A stretch of DNA of 17,969 nt from JBCBZH01 sp039815415 (GTDB lineage Bacteria; Bacteroidota; Rhodothermia; Rhodothermales; Rubricoccaceae): contig JBCBZH010000059.1 of NCBI GenBank assembly GCA_039815415.1, positions 1 to 17,969 on the forward strand, read 5' to 3'. The position numbers were made by a program, and so were the translations under genes. Below are positions 6,050-12,869 of this stretch, in pieces. The notes under the pieces are model-generated. The model was given only the letters and a program-made list of their open reading frames with translations. It searched no databases and was not told where the DNA came from. Position 1 is the first letter of the stretch. Each line of letters opens with the position of its first letter.

Positions 6050-7129
6050 ATGACTCTCTCCGAATGGGGCTGGAACGCCCACTTTGCGTCGCACTTCGAC
6101 GCCCTTTCTCTTCCCGACACACGCCCGGCACGCGTCGTTCACCAGGCGCGCACGCGCTTCCTCGTCCACGGCGCAGACGGCGACCAGCCCGCTGTCCTTC
6201 GCGGCCGCATCCTCGCGGACCCTCACGCCGACCGCCCCGCTGTAGGCGACTGGGTGGCCGTTGAGGGCACCGGCGACGTGGCGGTTGTTCAAGCCATTCT
6301 CCCTCGCCAGAGCGCCTTCTCTCGCAAGGTGCCCGGCGAGACCACCCGCGAGCAAGTCGTCGCGGCCAACCTCGACACCGTGTTCATCGCCGCCGGACTG
6401 GACGGCGACTTCAACCTGCGCCGCATCGAGCGCTATGTGAGCCAGGCGTGGTCGAGCGGTTCCACACCCGTGCTGTTGCTCAACAAGGCCGATGTCTGCG
6501 ACGACGTGGAGGGCCGCCGTGTGGCAGCAGAGTTCGCCGCGCCGGGCGTGGATGTCCACGTACTGGCTGCACGCGCTGGCGAAGGGCTCGATGCCCTCGC
6601 GACCTACCTCACGACTGGGAAAACCGTGGCCCTGGTCGGGTCCTCGGGTGTTGGAAAGTCAACGATTGTCAACCGGCTCCTCGGCCACGAGCGGATGAAG
6701 ACGAGCGGTGTCCGAGAGGACGACAGCCGGGGCCGGCACACCACCACCCACCGCGAGCTGGTGCTTCTTCCCAGCGGAGGCCTTCTCATCGACACGCCCG
6801 GGATGCGTGAGATGCAACTCTGGGACGCTGGGGGCGGGCTCGCGGCTGGCTTCTCCGACCTCGAGGCCCTCGCTCAGAACTGCCGGTTCCGCGACTGCGC
6901 CCACATCCAGGAGCCAGGCTGTGCAGTCCGCGCTGCCGTCGACGCCGGGACGTTCGATGCGGCGCGGTATGCGAGCTACCTCAAGCTGCGAAAAGAGACG
7001 GAGTACCTCGAAGCCCGACTAGAAGACGCCGGTCGCCAACTCGAGAAGCGGCGCGGCAAAGAGATGAACCAGAGGATTCGCGAGATCAACCAGTTCCACC
7101 CCAAGCGTCAGGGTCGGAACCGGCCCTAG
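6050..7129 (+). CDS. rsgA: Ribosome small-subunit GTPase RsgA
   Basis: A 359-residue circularly permuted GTPase that works in late maturation of the 30S ribosomal subunit. An N-terminal OB-fold (about residues 25-100; RGRILADP, VGDWVAV) precedes the GTPase, whose motifs occur in permuted order: NKAD (145-148, G4), GSSGVGKST (197-205, P-loop), RHTTT (229-233, G2) and DTPGMRE (248-254, G3). The C-terminal zinc-binding knuckle is C278-x4-C283-x-H285-x5-C291. A basic helical tail follows (KRRGKEMNQRIREINQ). The ATG at 6050 fits the usual start of the family; the frame continues upstream for 66 codons without family features. No ribosome-binding site is obvious. It appears to be a single-gene unit, closed by the hairpin at 7135-7173. 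Confidence 0.96.
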   Translation: MTLSEWGWNAHFASHFDALSLPDTRPARVVHQARTRFLVHGADGDQPAVLRGRILADPHADRPAVGDWVAVEGTGDVAVVQAILPRQSAFSRKVPGETTREQVVAANLDTVFIAAGLDGDFNLRRIERYVSQAWSSGSTPVLLLNKADVCDDVEGRRVAAEFAAPGVDVHVLAARAGEGLDALATYLTTGKTVALVGSSGVGKSTIVNRLLGHERMKTSGVREDDSRGRHTTTHRELVLLPSGGLLIDTPGMREMQLWDAGGGLAAGFSDLEALAQNCRFRDCAHIQEPGCAVRAAVDAGTFDAARYASYLKLRKETEYLEARLEDAGRQLEKRRGKEMNQRIREINQFHPKRQGRNRP

Positions 7130-7134
7130 CGCTC

Positions 7135-7173
7135 CGCCAGCTCGAGATCTGTTCAGTGCTCCTCGAGCTGGCG
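7135..7173 (+). terminator. Motif-pair hairpin after rsgA
   Basis: CGCCAGCTCGAG (7135-7146) and CTCGAGCTGGCG (7162-7173) form a perfect 12-bp stem with a 15-base loop, starting 6 bases after the rsgA stop. No U-tract follows. It consists of two facing copies of the window-wide motif. Confidence 0.6.
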
Positions 7174-7206
7174 CCCCGTGAGCCCTCGAACACAGGGCCT
7201 GCACAT

Positions 7207-7232
7207 AGAGGGGTAGTTCCAACTACTCCTCT
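7207..7232. promoter_or_regulatory. Inverted repeat just before the first small secreted gene
   Basis: AGAGGGGTAGTT (7207-7218), CC, AACTACTCCTCT (7221-7232) is a 26-base inverted repeat with one mismatch (a G-U in RNA). It ends 7 bases before the ATG at 7240. It could be an operator or a leader hairpin; the sequence gives no way to choose. Confidence 0.4.
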
Positions 7233-7239
7233 GAGGCCC

Positions 7240-7710
7240 ATGACGACCTCTCCTCGACTCGCACGCGCGCTGACGTTCATCGTCCTTGTAGGCGCGACCA
7301 CCGTCCTCGCGCCCCCCGCCGACGCTCAACGTCGGAACACCGTCCCTACATACACCCTCGACCTTGGCGGCCTTGAGCTTCTGTTTGCCGCGACCGCCGA
7401 GATTGCCGGGTCGGCGCTCACCCCACGGTCGAACCTGTCACGCCCTGTTCCCATCACGCTATCTGACGTGACTCTTCTGAACAACGGGTCCAAAGGTGAC
7501 AGCTGTGGTTTCGAAGAAGGAGATACCTGCAACGGCAGCATCTTCTACCGGCCGTCCGGTACGTCCTCGAACGTGTCCTGCTTTAGGGTGAGTGACGTCG
7601 TGATTAATGGCGCCCTTGAGGACGCGGCCTCCGGAGTTCTAACCGAGGAAGTCACGCTCAACTACACGGCGAAACAAAAACAGAACGACTGCAAGCCCAA
7701 GGAGGACTAG
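7240..7710 (+). CDS. Small secreted four-cysteine protein, paralogue A
   Basis: A 156-residue exported protein of no family I recognise. A Sec signal peptide (about residues 1-29) ends VLAPPADAQRR. The mature part begins YTLDLGGLELLFAATAEIAG and contains VPITLSDVTL, then CGFEEGDTC, SCFRVSDVVI and a C-terminal EEVTLNYTA...DC. Its four cysteines match the four in the next gene (7850-8308), suggesting two disulfides in an extracytoplasmic beta-rich fold. Shared positions include AQRR, YTL-x2-G, A-x-I-x-G, PITLS-x-V-x-L, CG-x-E and C-x-G. The ATG at 7240 is chosen because it starts the signal peptide and follows an inverted repeat; an in-frame ATG at 7156 would add non-protein-like residues and overlap the rsgA hairpin. 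The C-terminal pattern (VSDVVI...TEEVTLNYT) faintly recalls Hcp-like tube proteins, a low-confidence idea. Confidence 0.75.
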   Translation: MTTSPRLARALTFIVLVGATTVLAPPADAQRRNTVPTYTLDLGGLELLFAATAEIAGSALTPRSNLSRPVPITLSDVTLLNNGSKGDSCGFEEGDTCNGSIFYRPSGTSSNVSCFRVSDVVINGALEDAASGVLTEEVTLNYTAKQKQNDCKPKED

Positions 7711-7743
7711 GAGCCTGCGCCAGGACTGATCCGAGCCTCCCGA

Positions 7744-7774
7744 GCCAGCTCGACGGGCGCAATGTCGAGCTGGC
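7744..7774 (+). terminator. Motif-pair hairpin between the two small secreted genes
   Basis: GCCAGCTCGAC (7744-7754) and GTCGAGCTGGC (7764-7774) form a perfect 11-bp stem with a 9-base loop, 34 bases after the stop of paralogue A. It is made of two facing copies of the window-wide motif, with no U-tract. Its place implies that the two paralogues may be transcribed separately. Confidence 0.55.
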
Positions 7775-7804
7775 GTCGGCTGGGCATGAGCCCTTGACGG
7801 TGCG

Positions 7805-7820
7805 TCGTGCACATGCACGA
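7805..7820. promoter_or_regulatory. Short palindrome upstream of paralogue B
   Basis: TCGTGCA-CA-TGCACGA is a perfect inverted repeat with 7-bp arms, 29 bases before the ATG at 7850. A TTGAC box lies 6 bases upstream (7794-7798). Together these could be a promoter with an operator, but no convincing -10 element is visible. Confidence 0.3.
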
Positions 7821-7849
7821 GTAGCCCCTGCCCTCTACGCCACGTCCCC

Positions 7850-8308
7850 ATGCGTACATCCCACCAATCCCTCCTCGTGCTCCTCGCCCTGCTGATGAGC
7901 ATGGCCCTTGCACCCACCGTCGACGCCCAGCGCCGAGGCTCCAGCCTTCGATACACGCTGCGCATCGGCAAGGTGAAGGTCTTGTACGCGAGGTCGGCGG
8001 TGATCGGAACCGCGCATACCCGCCGCCCCGGCCGAACCCAATACATCCCAATCACCCTGTCGGGTGTGAGCCTAGTGGACGGCAGTGGGGGCGGAGGCGG
8101 CTGCGGTACCGAGGACCCCGTCTGCGACGGTGAACTGACAGGCTCCGATCCCGAGGACAACCCCAACGCAGCCGTCAGCGAGTGCTTGAAGCTCATTGAG
8201 ATCAAGATGTCTACGGTGTTGGCCGCCGCGGCCGCGAGCTCCCCTCCCGATGAGATCACGATCGAGGTCGGCGCAGTTGAGCCGAGCACCGACTGCATGA
8301 CGGACTGA
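7850..8308 (+). CDS. Small secreted four-cysteine protein, paralogue B
   Basis: A 152-residue exported protein, clearly a diverged duplicate of the preceding gene. The Sec signal peptide (about residues 1-26) ends ALAPTVDAQRR. The mature region shows YTLRIGKVKVLYARSAVIG, then YIPITLSGVSL, a Gly-rich linker (GSGGGGG), CGTEDPVC, ECLKLIEIKM and a C-terminal EITIEV...DC. All four cysteines correspond to those of paralogue A, while overall identity is low, so duplication is old or divergence fast. No family was recognised and no catalytic motif is visible. A structural or binding role outside the cytoplasm is inferred from export and disulfide potential only. The ATG at 7850 begins the signal peptide. 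Confidence 0.72.
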   Translation: MRTSHQSLLVLLALLMSMALAPTVDAQRRGSSLRYTLRIGKVKVLYARSAVIGTAHTRRPGRTQYIPITLSGVSLVDGSGGGGGCGTEDPVCDGELTGSDPEDNPNAAVSECLKLIEIKMSTVLAAAAASSPPDEITIEVGAVEPSTDCMTD

Positions 8309-8326
8309 ACGCCCTGCGCTCTTCAG

Positions 8327-8342
8327 ATCCGAGTCTCCGGAT
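8327..8342 (+). terminator. Weak hairpin after paralogue B
   Basis: ATCCG-AGTCTC-CGGAT forms a 5-bp stem, starting 19 bases after the stop. It is short and has no U-tract, so a terminator role is doubtful. Confidence 0.2.
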
Positions 8343-8375
8343 TGAAATCCTGGAGCCTGCGCTGTATGCTCTGGC

Positions 8376-9092
8376 GTGTCCACATCTGAAACAGACGACG
8401 GTCGCGGCCGCGCCATCCAGAAACACCCCCGCGCAGTGCGGTGGATGCACTGGATCAACTTTCCGCTCCTGACCGTGATGATCTGGAGCGGCCTGCTGAT
8501 CTACTGGGCCTATGACCCCTACCGCATCGGCTGGGGCAGCTGGACCCTGGTGGCGTTCTTCCCCGATGCGTTCTACGAGGCCCTTGGCCTGACACGCCAG
8601 CTCGCCAAGGGGATGGCGTACCACTACTTCTTCGGCGTGCTGTTCACGCTGAACGGGGTGTTCTACATCCTCTACACCGCCATCAGTGGGGAGTGGCGCC
8701 ACCTCGTCCCAGACCGCCGGGACTGGAAGGAGTCGTTTCAGGTGGTCCTCCACGATCTCCGCCTCCGTAAGGAGGCCCCGCCGCAGGGCCGCTACAACGC
8801 CGCCCAGAAGATCAGCTACACCGGCGTCATCGTGATGGGAATCGGCTCGGTGCTGACTGGGCTGGCGATCTACAAGCCCACCCAGCTCGCGCTCCTGACG
8901 ACGCTCTTTGGAGGCTACCAGAGTGCCCGAACCATCCACTTCATTCTGACCGTTCTCTACGTTCTGTTCTTCGTGGTCCACATCGCCCAGGTGGCACGGG
9001 CAGGGTGGAGCAACTTCTGGAGCATGGTGATGGGCTACGAGCGGCTCCCTGCCGAGGAGGCTACCGCCAACACGGACACCACGGACTCATGA
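8376..9092 (+). CDS. Membrane cytochrome b (b561-like) subunit
   Basis: A 238-residue integral-membrane di-haem cytochrome b of the kind that anchors respiratory or sulfur/nitrogen oxidoreductases. About four membrane spans are visible (around residues 27-45, 83-104, 147-165 and 185-207). Candidate haem-ligand histidines lie in them: H25 (RWMHWINF), H83 (AYHYFFG), H188 (RTIHFIL) and H202 (FFVVHIAQ). A cytoplasmic loop (105-145) is rich in charged residues. It would pass electrons between the quinone pool and the molybdopterin subunit encoded next, whose start overlaps its stop (ATGA). The start is a GTG at 8376; the nearby ATG at 8365 is out of frame and closes quickly. It is not of the MsrQ ferric-reductase-like type, so the pair differs from the classic MsrPQ system. 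Confidence 0.85.
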   Translation: MSTSETDDGRGRAIQKHPRAVRWMHWINFPLLTVMIWSGLLIYWAYDPYRIGWGSWTLVAFFPDAFYEALGLTRQLAKGMAYHYFFGVLFTLNGVFYILYTAISGEWRHLVPDRRDWKESFQVVLHDLRLRKEAPPQGRYNAAQKISYTGVIVMGIGSVLTGLAIYKPTQLALLTTLFGGYQSARTIHFILTVLYVLFFVVHIAQVARAGWSNFWSMVMGYERLPAEEATANTDTTDS

Positions 9093-9901
9093 GCGACGGA
9101 AAAGACAAACGCCAGCCCGAAACGGACGCCGAGCGCGCCGAGCGGCTTCGTGCCCAGGCGATGACCGCGCCGACCATCTCGGAGGACGAGTTCAAGACCA
9201 AGTCGCGCCGCTCGTTCCTCGTTGGCGGAGCCGCCGCGCTGGCAGGCGTGGTCGGCTGGAAATGGATTGACATGCAGCCCAAGGTGGACCGTATCCCAGC
9301 GCTGCTTCGCACCAACCACGAGGTGGCGGAAAAGGTCTGGCGCGGCCTCTACCGACCGGGCGCGATGGCTCCCACCTTCCCGATCTCGGCCTCGGGGATG
9401 CCCCGCGCAAACGGACGCCACGGCCTCCGTGAGGAAATCGACCTGGATGCGTGGTCGATGCAGATCCTCAACCACACAGGTCAGGAGATCGGCCGGATGG
9501 ACATGGATGCGATCCGCGCACTCCCGAAGGTGGAGATGACGACCGAGCTGAAGTGCATCGAGGGCTGGAGCCAGATCGTTCACTGGGGCGGCGCTCGGTT
9601 CTCAGATGTCGCGGCGATGTACCCCGAGGCCTCGCAACGCGAGTACGTCGGGCTGGCGACGCCGGACGGCGAGTACACGGTCGGGATGGATATGGACTCG
9701 ATGATGCATGCGCAGACGCTGCTTGCCTATGAGATGCAGGGCGAGCCGCTGCAACGGTGGCACGGCGCCCCGCTGCGCCTCGTGACGCCGCTGAAGTACG
9801 GCGTGAAGCACATCAAGCGAATCGGCACCGTCCAGTTCATGGACACGCGCCCCGAAGACTACTGGGCCGAGCGCGGCTACGACTGGTACATCGGCCACTG
9901 A
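9089..9901 (+). CDS. Tat-exported molybdopterin oxidoreductase, sulfite oxidase/MsrP-like
   Basis: A 270-residue oxidoreductase of the sulfite-oxidase molybdopterin fold. A twin-arginine signal (SRRSFLVGG, residues 39-47) and a hydrophobic stretch to about residue 60 send the folded protein across the membrane; no AxA cleavage site is seen, so it may stay anchored. The Tat motif sits unusually far from the N-terminus. The cofactor-binding core includes C156 in TTELKCIEGWS, the expected molybdenum thiolate ligand, and H165-WGG. The C-terminal part (LRLVTPLKYGVKHIKRI) is typical. It lacks the haem and dimerisation domains of eukaryotic sulfite oxidase, as MsrP/YedY does. The start ATG overlaps the cytochrome b stop, so the two are translationally coupled. 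Substrate is unknown: sulfite, methionine sulfoxide in damaged proteins, or another oxo compound. Confidence 0.88.
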   Translation: MSDGKDKRQPETDAERAERLRAQAMTAPTISEDEFKTKSRRSFLVGGAAALAGVVGWKWIDMQPKVDRIPALLRTNHEVAEKVWRGLYRPGAMAPTFPISASGMPRANGRHGLREEIDLDAWSMQILNHTGQEIGRMDMDAIRALPKVEMTTELKCIEGWSQIVHWGGARFSDVAAMYPEASQREYVGLATPDGEYTVGMDMDSMMHAQTLLAYEMQGEPLQRWHGAPLRLVTPLKYGVKHIKRIGTVQFMDTRPEDYWAERGYDWYIGH

Positions 9902-9903
9902 TC

Positions 9904-9931
9904 CGCCAGCTCGCGATGCCTCAGCCGAGGC
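9904..9931 (+). terminator. Single motif copy plus small hairpin after the molybdopterin gene
   Basis: One CGCCAGCTCGC motif copy (9904-9914) begins 3 bases after the stop codon. It has no good facing partner, but GCCTC-AGCC-GAGGC (9918-9931) forms a 5-bp hairpin next to it. It may be a decayed version of the paired hairpins found after other genes. Confidence 0.3.
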
Positions 9932-10051
9932 CTGGCTGCGCGGAGCTCTTCAGAACACCAGGGTAGGTTTCAGCGAGACGTAACCAGAGAATCGCCTCGA
10001 CCGTAGGGCCGTCTGAATGCGCTTACTCCAGACTCATCACGGAATTCCCTT

Positions 10052-10405
10052 ATGCCTATCTGGCTTCAGATTATCGTCGTCGCCTGCACGCTTTCTGGGC
10101 TGGGCTTCGCTGGGTTTGGAATCTGGTTTGCCGCCAAGAGGCAGGATGCTGAGATCGGCCTAGCGACCAGCGAGCTAGAGGAGACGGTTTCCGAGCAGCA
10201 GAAGGTGCTGGAAGCGGTCCAGCAGCGTCTTCAGAACCTCGAAGCCATCGTCACCAGTCAGGAATGGGATGCCGTCCAGGATGGATTGCCGGATGCAGAG
10301 ATCCAACCCGCACCCCTGCACGCTCGCCTCGACCTCGACGCTCTAGATGCAGACCCCTCCGACGCCGAACGCGCTGCACAGGTCTCCCGGCGTCTCAAGA
10401 CGTAA
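10052..10405 (+). CDS. Small membrane-anchored coiled-coil protein, PspB-like layout (A)
   Basis: A 117-residue protein with one N-terminal membrane span (about residues 4-27), then a charged coiled coil (about 35-68) and an acidic, probably disordered tail. It ends the coil with RLQNLEAIVTSQEWD, matching RIETLEAIVTSEGFD in the gene at 14970-15287. The span-plus-coil layout and this motif recall PspB-type phage-shock membrane proteins and related small bacterial proteins; no pspA or pspC is nearby, so the role is unknown. The start ATG follows about 150 bases of non-coding DNA. Its stop lies only 6 bases from the stop of the convergent methyltransferase gene, leaving no room for a terminator between them. 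Confidence 0.75.
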   Translation: MPIWLQIIVVACTLSGLGFAGFGIWFAAKRQDAEIGLATSELEETVSEQQKVLEAVQQRLQNLEAIVTSQEWDAVQDGLPDAEIQPAPLHARLDLDALDADPSDAERAAQVSRRLKT

Positions 10406-10411
10406 GTGACC

Positions 10412-10948
10412 TCATCTTCTGAAGGCGGCCCGCCCCACTGCCACGTACAGCTCGCCCCCGAACCGCGAGGCGTGTGTTCCGACCACCTCGGGCGCCTCGA
10501 GCCCTGATCCCCTGAACAGCCCCTCGAGCTGGCGACGCGGAATGGGGTACGGCACCCAGCGGCTGCCCTGCTCTCGGTTGTATTCGATGAGCACCACGCG
10601 CCCACCCGGTACCAGACGGTTCGCCAGCTCGAGGAGAACCGCTTTGGGGTCGGGGATGAAGTGGAGCACGTTGGCGCACAGCGCGCCGTCCAGCGCCTCA
10701 GGCACCTCAGACATCAGATCGAGTTGGCGGATGTCGCCGACCGCTGTGCGGATCGAGCCGCCATCGGACGTGGGAATTCCCCGGAGCGCCCGCGCCTTCT
10801 GGTCAATGGCGATCACCATGCCGCCTTCTCCAAGACGACGCGCGAGGGCTCGCGTGAACAGGCCGTCGCCTGCACCGAGATCCAGCCACGTGCCTGGCCC
10901 TGTTGGAACCGCCAGAGTGAGCATCGCCAGAGCACGTTCACGTGTCAT
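10412..10948 (-). CDS. Class I SAM-dependent methyltransferase
   Basis: A 178-residue soluble methyltransferase with a Rossmann fold. Motif I is LDLGAGDG (residues 22-29) for S-adenosylmethionine, the acidic ribose-binding end of strand 2 is AIDQ (47-50), followed by GDIRQLDL (71-78) and LDGALCANVLHFIPDP (87-101). The C-terminal part has GGRVVLIEYNREQG and the arginine-rich PIPRRQLEGLF. The pattern is that of UbiE/Methyltransf_11-type enzymes; the substrate cannot be told. The ATG at 10946-10948 is chosen because it directly precedes the fold; an in-frame extension to 11119 overlaps the upstream gene. It is the last gene of a three-gene minus-strand run, 31 bases after the cyanophycinase-like stop, with one CTCGAGCTGGCG copy in that gap. 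Confidence 0.85.
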   Translation of the reverse strand: MTRERALAMLTLAVPTGPGTWLDLGAGDGLFTRALARRLGEGGMVIAIDQKARALRGIPTSDGGSIRTAVGDIRQLDLMSEVPEALDGALCANVLHFIPDPKAVLLELANRLVPGGRVVLIEYNREQGSRWVPYPIPRRQLEGLFRGSGLEAPEVVGTHASRFGGELYVAVGRAAFRR

Positions 10949-10960
10949 CGCTTCGGTCTC

Positions 10961-10972
10961 CTCGAGCTGGCG
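10961..10972. repeat. Unpaired CTCGAGCTGGCG motif in a 31-base intergenic gap
   Basis: A full 12-base motif copy occupies over a third of the gap between the cyanophycinase-like stop and the methyltransferase start. No facing partner exists, so it cannot act as a hairpin here, yet it is kept in full. Confidence 0.6.
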
Positions 10973-10979
10973 ACAAGGC

Positions 10980-12869
10980 TCACCGGACCACCGTGAACCG
11001 CTCGGCGTGCCCCCAGCTCGGACTCCACAGACTGTAGAGCCCTGCTGGAAGCGCACCAACCGGAACCTCGAGCTGGTGCGTCCCGGCGTCCAGGATGCCG
11101 CTGTGAACGACCTGCACATCTCGCCCCAGTGAATCCAGCACGACGATGTGGAGCGGTTGGGCGTGCTGCAGCATCATGTCGAGGACGGCTCGGTCCTGCG
11201 CCGGATTGGGCCGCACCCGAAGCGATCCACGCTCGGACGGATTGGGAACCTGAGAGGTCTCCCGCGCCAGCGCGACAGAATCGCCCGGGGCCATCACGTG
11301 CACTACGGCATTCACCAGCTCGGCGTTCTGACGCACCGGCGGAAACCCCACCGACGGAGTCTCGCGCACGTCGAGGATGATGACGGGCGCCGTTCCAGAG
11401 GCGACCACATGGTTGTCCTGAAGCCGAAGCGATGCCCCCTGGGGAACCATCAGCCCAAGGCCTGCGCCAGACTGCATCACGCTCCACATCCACCCCGCCG
11501 ACTCATTCTCCCAGACGTCGCGGTCGGCGCCATAGGTCTCCTCCAGGAGAACGATGCCCCCGAGAACACCGAGACCGGACTCAAGCTCCAGACGCCCCCG
11601 GTAGCTGCCATCGGAGTCCGACAGGCCGATCAACCGATTCACACCGAGAAGCCGGGCCGTTGTGTCTGCCGCCAGGAGAGGTGTTCCAGACATCACAGCC
11701 GACTGCATCGCGCTCCGAATCGCTGCATCAGACAGCAGGCGCGTCGTGGCAAGACGGTCGAGGCCTACCAGCGCCAGCCCGTTCGCGCTGACAAGGGTGC
11801 TGGCAGAGACCTCAGCTGCGTTCCACACCGATGTTCTGCGTCCTTCGGCCTCAATCTGAGCGATGAGGCCGGACGCCTGAGATGTGGACGCCCCAGTGAG
11901 GACCACAACCGGATCGGACGGCACCTGGGACACAAACGCATGCACCGACGAGCTGGCGTCTCCTACCACCACGGCTCCACCCGGAAGCGCCAGCTCGCTC
12001 GCGGCGTATGGATCGCCCGCATCTCCGAGGCGGTCCAGCGTCTCGAGGTCCACGCGCTGCCCCGTCGCGATCTGCACGAACTGGACTGGGCCGAGCCCCA
12101 GCGGCATCCCGCTGGCGACCTGAACGGCTGTATCCTCGGACGGGCGCACGAACGCAACGACGCCGTTCCCGATCACCTCCGCTGTACCATCCGGCGAGAT
12201 GGCGAGCGCGGTGCCATCGTCCACGCCGATGCCATCGACACCCTCGAAGCCGTCTTGAATGGCGCGGGCTACGAAGGCGAGCACGCGCACCCATCGCCCC
12301 CGCTCGGACAGGTGCGTGTCGATGACCGCATCCGGGACGACCGACAGAAAGCCAGACGACAGCGCCACGTCCAGGCTAGAAGGATCACGGAGCGCCGCGC
12401 CTGCTGACACGCCGCCGGTCCGCGCATCGTAGACCACGCTCCCGAGCACCATCGCTCCGGCGCTCGTCCCACCGATCACGCCTCCCGCCTCGAACACATC
12501 CCGGATGGCCCCGGCCACGACCGTGCCGGTCCACTGCGTCACGTACCGGTTCTGATCGCCACCCGGAAGAAAGACGCCATCGTAGGTCCGAACCAGATCC
12601 GCCAGCTCGGTGCGCTGGGCGTCGGTAGCCGAAACGACGAGGTAGTTGGCCTCGGCTCCGGCGTCACGGAACCGGTTGGGCCAGGGTGTGTCGGCGTCGT
12701 TGGTGTAGTCCAGCACGAGGATGCGGCTGGCGCGGTCGGCCATCCACTGCGCCGCGTCGCTGGGTGGCGAGCCGCCGCCGATCACGAGCACCGAGCCCTG
12801 CCCGAGCACTGGAAGCGCCCAGACAAGAAGGCTCAGACACCCGACCCATTGACACCCGAGTCTCTTCAC
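10980..12869 (-). CDS. Secreted cyanophycinase-like S51 peptidase with T9SS sorting domain
   Basis: A 629-residue exported protein. A signal peptide (residues 1-23, ending VLG-QG) precedes a peptidase S51 / cyanophycinase domain (about 25-290). Key elements are GGDQ (103-106), the nucleophile elbow GTSAGA with Ser136, and DTHLSERGRWVR with His186, then GIGVDDGTAL. Cyanophycinases cut the aspartate-arginine storage polymer cyanophycin, though S51 relatives also act on other beta-aspartyl peptides. Residues about 300-540 form an extra region I do not recognise, partly like a second class I glutamine-amidotransferase-like or CARDB-like segment. The last roughly 85 residues are a T9SS type A sorting domain (RVRPNPAQDRAVLDM, VVLDSLGRDV, LPAGLYSLW). 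The GTG start overlaps the stop of the upstream nuclease gene (GTGA), so translation is probably coupled. A surface enzyme that salvages peptides or storage polymer from other cells is inferred. Confidence 0.85.
   Translation of the reverse strand: MKRLGCQWVGCLSLLVWALPVLGQGSVLVIGGGSPPSDAAQWMADRASRILVLDYTNDADTPWPNRFRDAGAEANYLVVSATDAQRTELADLVRTYDGVFLPGGDQNRYVTQWTGTVVAGAIRDVFEAGGVIGGTSAGAMVLGSVVYDARTGGVSAGAALRDPSSLDVALSSGFLSVVPDAVIDTHLSERGRWVRVLAFVARAIQDGFEGVDGIGVDDGTALAISPDGTAEVIGNGVVAFVRPSEDTAVQVASGMPLGLGPVQFVQIATGQRVDLETLDRLGDAGDPYAASELALPGGAVVVGDASSSVHAFVSQVPSDPVVVLTGASTSQASGLIAQIEAEGRRTSVWNAAEVSASTLVSANGLALVGLDRLATTRLLSDAAIRSAMQSAVMSGTPLLAADTTARLLGVNRLIGLSDSDGSYRGRLELESGLGVLGGIVLLEETYGADRDVWENESAGWMWSVMQSGAGLGLMVPQGASLRLQDNHVVASGTAPVIILDVRETPSVGFPPVRQNAELVNAVVHVMAPGDSVALARETSQVPNPSERGSLRVRPNPAQDRAVLDMMLQHAQPLHIVVLDSLGRDVQVVHSGILDAGTHQLEVPVGALPAGLYSLWSPSWGHAERFTVVR

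Noticed and set aside
5588..6559. 323-codon minus-strand open frame across the riboswitch and rsgA
   Set aside because: It overlaps the cobalamin aptamer and the coding strand of rsgA and shows no protein-family pattern.
9902..10051. Possible tRNA or small RNA between the molybdopterin gene and the small membrane gene
   Set aside because: No cloverleaf, no T-loop GTTCRANNC, and only a 5-bp hairpin besides the motif copy.
11148..12407. 419-codon plus-strand open frame opposite the cyanophycinase-like gene
   Set aside because: The minus-strand gene has signal peptide, catalytic motifs and sorting domain; the antisense frame has none.
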